From assembly GCA_016508695.1 (NCBI GenBank), contig VNKQ01000009.1, positions 310,001 through 374,000 of the forward strand: DNA of 64,000 nt, written 5' to 3'. Source of the stretch: Hyphodiscus hymeniophilus. Lineage: Eukaryota; Ascomycota; Leotiomycetes; Helotiales; Hyphodiscaceae. Below the pieces are notes generated by a model, which was not told where the DNA came from, made no database searches, and saw nothing but the letters and a program-made list of their open reading frames with translations. Position numbers and translations under genes: made by a program. Below are positions 58,848 to 64,000 of the stretch, one piece after another (the stretch's first letter is position 1; the number at the start of each line of letters is the position of its first letter).

Positions 58848-61207
58848 ACAGTTGCTTGATTTCTTAGGGAATATGAGGGCAGAGGACAAACTTCTCGAAG
58901 AATCCCGTTCAGGAGAACTTGCTCCATGCGATTATATGAGCTTTATACCTACCTTAGTTCTTGCGAGATGAGCGAGCGAGCTAGCGTTTGTTTCTTCACT
59001 TTATCTTATATTCTTGGACGGGAAAAGGGTTGTATTTAATGAGAGTGCATATTTATGAATGTCATGACAGACTTGGATATTTCACCTTCCCATTATCTGC
59101 ACCAGCCTGCACATATTCCCCTACTGAGATCCGCCAATTCAACAGCAAGAAAGCTGCGAGAGACTACCTAGCCTAGTTTATTGCAAAGAGCTGAAAACTT
59201 TCAAGCTCGGATAAACATATTTACTTGCTTGCCTCTTGGTTGATTGTAAGAAAGTCCATTTTCAGAGGTACGTTTATATTGGTTACCTAAGAGCACGTGA
59301 TCAATAGCATACTTCTCAAGCGTGGTTCAGCTTCATTTTTCAGCTGCTAGTCTGTGATGCTTTGGGAAGAAAATCATCAATCCACCACGCCCTCAGCACC
59401 GCACATCAACAATCTTCCGTCTTCGCGGTCTTTTCCTTGAAACTATTGCATGGAATTGATTAGCACTAGATCTGGCATAAAAAAAGTAACTGCGCAATTC
59501 TAGATTATCGCAAAAGCGTGTACGCACGGGGTCGCGAGGCTGTGGTGGTGGTTGTGGATGAGGCTGGCCTTGCCCCTGAGTTGCGGCCTCGAGTTGGTCG
59601 AACATTGCGAATAGCTTCACAAATGTCCGAAAACGTTCAAGACGAGTGGTTTGAATATTTCCTAAGCGAAAATACCCCAACGAGAAGATTTCTTGGGTCT
59701 ACGCCCTATGTAATTCATCAGCGTCGGGTCGTCAGAACAGCATCGCCAGTGGCGATTCGCCACCTACTTTTGATTCCTCTTTTCTCTTGTTCTTTTGATC
59801 TCCTTGAGCTGAGTCTTAAGATGATGGTATGCGGCAGTCGAGGTCGTGTTAATGGTGGTGGTTAAGGACTTGGGAACTGCGGTGGGCGAAGAAGGGTTCT
59901 TATACCACCACCACCACCACCACCACCACCACCACCACTCCTTCGAAGTCGCGCAGCTTGGAGCCCACGGATTGCTTCACCGTGAAACGCAAGCTAGGCT
60001 CTCCCTCCAGTTATAAGTAAGAGAATCACCTGCGCCTTCAGGAAAGTTTCCAATCGGATATCAGAGATACTAGCTGTCGGTCAACGATCTGTCATCAAAC
60101 GGCGACCTAGCGCTACGCATGGTGATAGACTAAGGTCGTTGGGCGTTTCGAGCACCGGAAATCTCCAGGGCTTGTGTATTTGGAGATAGGAAAGGAATTG
60201 GAAAGGATGAGAAGAAAGGAATTCTCGCGAGGATTCTCAGAATCTGTTATATGTTTCGAAGCCGTTGGCTCTCGGAGGTCACGGCCATTTCACAGCCTCC
60301 TCTCCTTCCTAGAAATATGAGAGTGGCCTACTACGACAGAGAAAATAGAGTGAAAGCATGTGAGGACGGCGCTGGGTCATCGTGTACACTGCATTCTTCA
60401 AGAGAATGGAAAACGTTATGACCAGAGCAGTTTGACCAGCAGACTCTATGTCTATACCAAACCGAGCTCATATCCTGCCAAGCAGTATGTAATAGAAGAC
60501 TTTTCTTTCCGTGGCTTGCGAATGTGCTGCACTCCACCGTGTAAGACGAGAAATGATGTGGGCCGAAGCATTTTTCTGTTCGGCCTTTGAATCAATGCAC
60601 TGGTACCTCACAGTTTCGATCTCTCTTCAATGGACGCTAAATGGTCTGAGGGAACGCTAATTGAGTCTGTGTACGCATATGAGCAGCGCACTCACACGAG
60701 GTCAAAAGTCAAGCCTGTAAGAGTGAGCATGTTACTGCAACGATAGAAGAGCGTAAATGCTTACTACCGGTAGGTCCGCTCATACAATCCGCTCCAGCAG
60801 TGTTCAATGTCACTCTTACGGTCGTGGCTGAATGACTCTTGCTTCGTGTTCTCGTTGCCCCTCAGCATATATCATCGGAAGAGTGAAAGTGCACAAAGCC
60901 ATTGAAAAAGATGAGTATAAATCGACCGCTTTCTGGGCCCACAGAGAGAGGTCAGTTCGAAGCAAGCAAAATCTGAGCAGAGCTAGACTCGCTGCAGGTT
61001 AAAGCGAAAAGGAAATCAGATTGAGTCCAAAATTGGAATGCATCACGTGGGAAATCGAAATACTAAAGGTACATTGGGGTCAGAACGAGACGAAGTATCT
61101 AATTCTGTACATAAGGTATGATGGCGGATCGCCCATCTTAGGCGCGGGATATCTCGTATGAACACAGAGTTTGTTCCAAACACTTATAGTTTTTCCAGAC
61201 CCAGCTT
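58848..61207. other. Convergent intergenic region, 2.4 kb
   Basis: Between the stop of the acidic membrane protein and the S66 peptidase stop. Overlapping frames at 59393-59680 (minus) and 59518-59865 (plus) exist; the minus one contains a His/Pro/Gln-rich stretch but no ATG-led spliced model could be completed. Apart from a CCA tract nothing else is recognised. Confidence 0.4.
59904..59938 (+). repeat. Trinucleotide tract (ACC)n, nearly 12 copies
   Basis: A pure ACC run of 35 bases. It follows a GTGG-rich segment and lies outside any supported gene. Confidence 0.9.
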
Positions 61208-62314
61208 TTACTTGCCCGATCGCTCAGCAACACCTGCCTCCAGAATCGCAAATTCATCCATCTCCGAGTCCAAACTTGCCATTGCATTTATCGGAATGGT
61301 GAGTAACGGATCTGTGTGACCAATATCAACATTAAACAAAATAGGAAAGTCGGTCCCGTGACATTGATCGAGCACCATCTGCCTGAACTCCTCCAGCTTC
61401 GCCTCGTCACCATACTTGTACGGTCGCCCAATCACTAGACCAGTAACCTCTCCAAGGATGCCCAGATTGACAATATCAGCCATCAGCGATCGAGTGAATT
61501 CAAAGGGCAGAGGTCCGTTGGAGACTTCGCCCTCGGGATTCTCGAGGAAGAGGATGCATCCACGATAGGAAGGGAAATACTTTGAGCCTGCGAGTTGTAG
61601 CATCGAAGGGAGGCAGCCGCCCATAAGTCGACCGGTTGCTTTGCCTTGCCTGAGCCATTGCCAGCCCTTGGAAGGTTGCCTGGTATGTCAGCCTTGGTAG
61701 CTCAATACGATACAGAATACCCACAACGTTCTTGGTCTGACTGCTTCTTCATCGCCTCCCCAGTCACAAAACTCCTCTGTCCACTCGATCGACCTAGGTA
61801 GCGCACCAATGGGTTTCCCAGGATTTTGTAGGACCCCTTGGAAATGGTTCATGGTAAAATCCAATGGCTTTGGAAACTCCCCAAGCTGGGTGATTGCGGC
61901 GGGGCCATAGAAAGTCTGTAGCCCGGCCTGGGTGAAGAATGCGTGATGGAGGAGGGTGATGTCCGAGTATCCGCAGAAGATCTTGGGATTCGCTCTGACG
62001 AGATCGTAATCTAGATGCGGAAGAAGTTCATTTGCCGATAGGCCGCCTATGGTACAGATGATAGCCTTGACTTCGGGATCCAGGAAGGCGTTGTGGATCT
62101 CCGAGCATCTCTCCAGGACCGCTTCGTGGAAGGTCCTCGTGGGCCTTTCATCAAAGAAGATCTTGACACGAAACCCCAACTTCTCGAGGGCATCCTTTGC
62201 TCGATAGACCCGTACTGGGAAGATGCGGTTGAGACGGCTTGAGGGAGAGATGAAGGCAATGGTATCTCGAGGGCGCAGTGCTTGAGGGACTATCCCGACA
62301 GCATTCCCTGCCAT
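61208..62314 (-). CDS. LD-carboxypeptidase family protein (peptidase S66, MccF-like)
   Basis: Two exons (62314-61725, 61679-61208) with a 45-nt GT-AG intron encode 353 residues. The S66 catalytic set is visible: the nucleophile Ser in FCGYSDITLLHH (near residue 114), Glu in LFLENPEGE and His in NVDIGHTDP. The N-terminal motif is ALRPRDTIAFISPSS and the substrate-pocket loop is IICTIGGLSANELLPHLD. Bacterial relatives recycle murein peptides or inactivate microcin C-type peptide-nucleotides. Fungi have no murein, so the natural substrate here is unknown; a general role in hydrolysing an amide or isopeptide-like bond is inferred. The intron shows it is a resident nuclear gene, whatever its origin. 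No signal peptide or obvious organelle signal is visible. Confidence 0.93.
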
Positions 62315-64000
62315 GTTGGCTCAATTTCTTAGACGTCTGAAGGGCCTGGATTGAAATGAACTAACAAGTCTTCAATCCAAAGTCTGTTAGATAGAAACCT
62401 TTGTCGTGGGAAGGGAAAGGAAATTGATCAGAGCTGTCGGATGAGTCATCCCCCTATGACTATTTGGATTTGTCCGAACAGGAGCAATGTAGAAGATAAA
62501 GACAAGAGATCTATCTCTCTGTCTGGAAGACTCATCACTGATTGAAGGATGCATTGAAGCACTCGCAAGAGTCTCCTTTTGTCATTTGATGGATTAGAGG
62601 GTGGAGAGGTCCCACAGTACAAGTTCTGAGTGTTGCTCTCGCCGCTTGCTCGCGTACTGTACTGTACTGTATCGGCACGTTCCGGGCCTGCACCCACTTT
62701 AGCATGGGCTTTGGCAATCACAACCGTAGGGCCACCACCCGTCCTCCTTACTATCTCCTCTCCCTTTACTCAACAGTCGACATCGACTTCACGGTAAAGT
62801 TGCATCTCGTTCTTACACCAATCTGCCTGCCATTGACTGTCTAGACCAAGACTGGCACATAGTGACACGCGTCGAGAATGGCATACACAGCGATTCGCCG
62901 ACTCGCCGACTCCTCGCCGACAGGTGACAAGATGCAATAATCTCCACCACGCGGAAAGAAGGTTCATGTGGTTCATCCCTCAGGAGCACACCATGTTCTC
63001 TAGGTGATACACCTGCCCCTCTCATTCATCATCGAATGTGCGAATCTCGAGGTGCCTCATGTGAGATTGCGAAGCTGCAACCACATCCACGCGGAGTCGC
63101 GGGCTTCTCCCAGTACTCAAGTACAGTACAGGCTGGAAGCAGAAAAGCTTCAAATCTCACTCGCGATTCACAGGAACGTTGATTCTTTTATTCGAAACGT
63201 CGACGCGTACGTGGGGAGAGAGACCGACATTCTGGTGCCTGGATCAAGCTGCTTCAGATAAAGTTCACTCACAGCTACCATGGATTGGATGACTGTCCCG
63301 GAGGCTTTCTTCCTGTTAAAACGCAGCAAGTACAGGTTGTGGCTGAATAAAAGTCGCCGATAACTGCTTCATCTACCAGATTGCACAGACGCAAAGTCGC
63401 CTCACACGAATCTCCTCCCCCGCAAGTGCCGACCTATCCCCCGCATTCTGGCGTAACATCCCAGACAAAATTTGGGTTTTGGCTTTGGGGGCTGATGTTT
63501 ATCTGGGGTCGGACCGAGAGAATGGCCGCCATGCATTGCAACCTTGTGATGGCTTCTCCTTCATTTCATCTCATGATTCTCCCGCATGCTCCTTCAAATC
63601 TTTTTCATCCCCGCCGCCAATTCTACAATTAGCTCATTTATATTGTATCTTCGGTGTCATGCACCATTAACCGTTGATATTGTGATGCCTCTGACCTTAC
63701 AAGTCCTCCAGTCGGTGTGACCTCGGAGGGTTTTATCGCGACTACGCACGAATATCATCAGCGGTGGGAATAACCAGTTTGTGTGCAATCCAGCATGTGG
63801 AGGATTTCTGCAGAGAATACCTGGCGCCCTGGCATTACTTTGCTCCGCTTCGTCACCAACTGGAATGTTGCCCTGATCTCCACGCTGTAAGTGCGTTTAC
63901 CCTAGGGCCTGTCTCGGCGGTTTCGTCACTTGTTGTTTATTGAACCCCATGTCCTACTCTCACGATCCCTCCAAGCTCCGGCATTCTTGCCAGAAAGGAG
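62315..64000. other. Terminal region without a supported gene
   Basis: About 1.7 kb upstream of the S66 gene to the window end. Only frames under 95 codons occur, without family features. A short TACTG pentamer repeat lies near 62655-62670. It should hold the S66 promoter and possibly part of a gene beyond the window. Confidence 0.4.

Noticed and set aside
59393..59680. 95-codon minus-strand frame with His/Pro/Gln-rich stretch
   Set aside because: I tried to join it to an upstream Lys/Glu-rich frame near 59800 but found no ATG and no convincing donor and acceptor pair.

Overview
The window looks like nuclear DNA of a filamentous ascomycete (Pezizomycotina). Genes are compact and interrupted by short introns of about 40-120 nt with fungal-type CTAAC/CTGAC branch sites. 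The gene set (velvet regulator, PHD-MYST acetyltransferase, peroxisomal copper amine oxidase, GH13 intracellular amylase, cytochrome P450) is typical of that group. Placement in the Leotiomycetes is only an impression. I found no bacterial operons, CRISPR array, rRNA or convincing tRNA.

Layout. 0-12.9 kb: tail of an unidentified gene, then a BLM10/PA200 proteasome activator (+) converging on a SAS3-type PHD-MYST histone acetyltransferase (-), which is divergent from a small complex I subunit (NDUFA1/9.5 kDa) gene (+). 13.3-15 kb: a tandem-repeat island around a 98-residue basic protein gene; the palindrome TGTCGACA occurs eight times there, on both sides of the gene. 16.3-18.1 kb: a VosA-like velvet regulator (-). 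18.1-27.2 kb: about 9 kb with no gene I can support, containing two 7-bp minisatellites. 27.2-29.7 kb: copper amine oxidase with a peroxisomal C-terminus (-). 31.7-32.5 kb: a hypothetical gene. 33.6-36.2 kb: NCS6/CTU1 tRNA thiolase (-) and ribosomal protein eL8 (+) sharing a short divergent promoter. 37.4-44.6 kb: beta carbonic anhydrase (+), ornithine cyclodeaminase/mu-crystallin family protein (-), aldo-keto reductase (+) and cytochrome P450 (+). 45.7-51.4 kb: an OB-fold-like unknown (-), an AIM32-like sucrase/ferredoxin protein (+) and a formin-type GBD/FH3 protein without FH2 (+). 53.3-58.8 kb: intracellular alpha-amylase (-) divergent from a large acidic membrane-anchored protein (+). 61.2-62.3 kb: an S66 LD-carboxypeptidase family protein (-).

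Most genes are housekeeping or primary metabolism: proteasome, chromatin, respiration, tRNA modification, ribosome, bicarbonate supply. A small redox-enzyme group (cyclodeaminase, aldo-keto reductase, P450) has no biosynthetic backbone enzyme next to it. Two introns are best explained as GC-AG introns, and a third is ambiguous between GC and GT donors. Gene models below were spliced by hand from reading frame, splice signals and family conservation. No database search was run.
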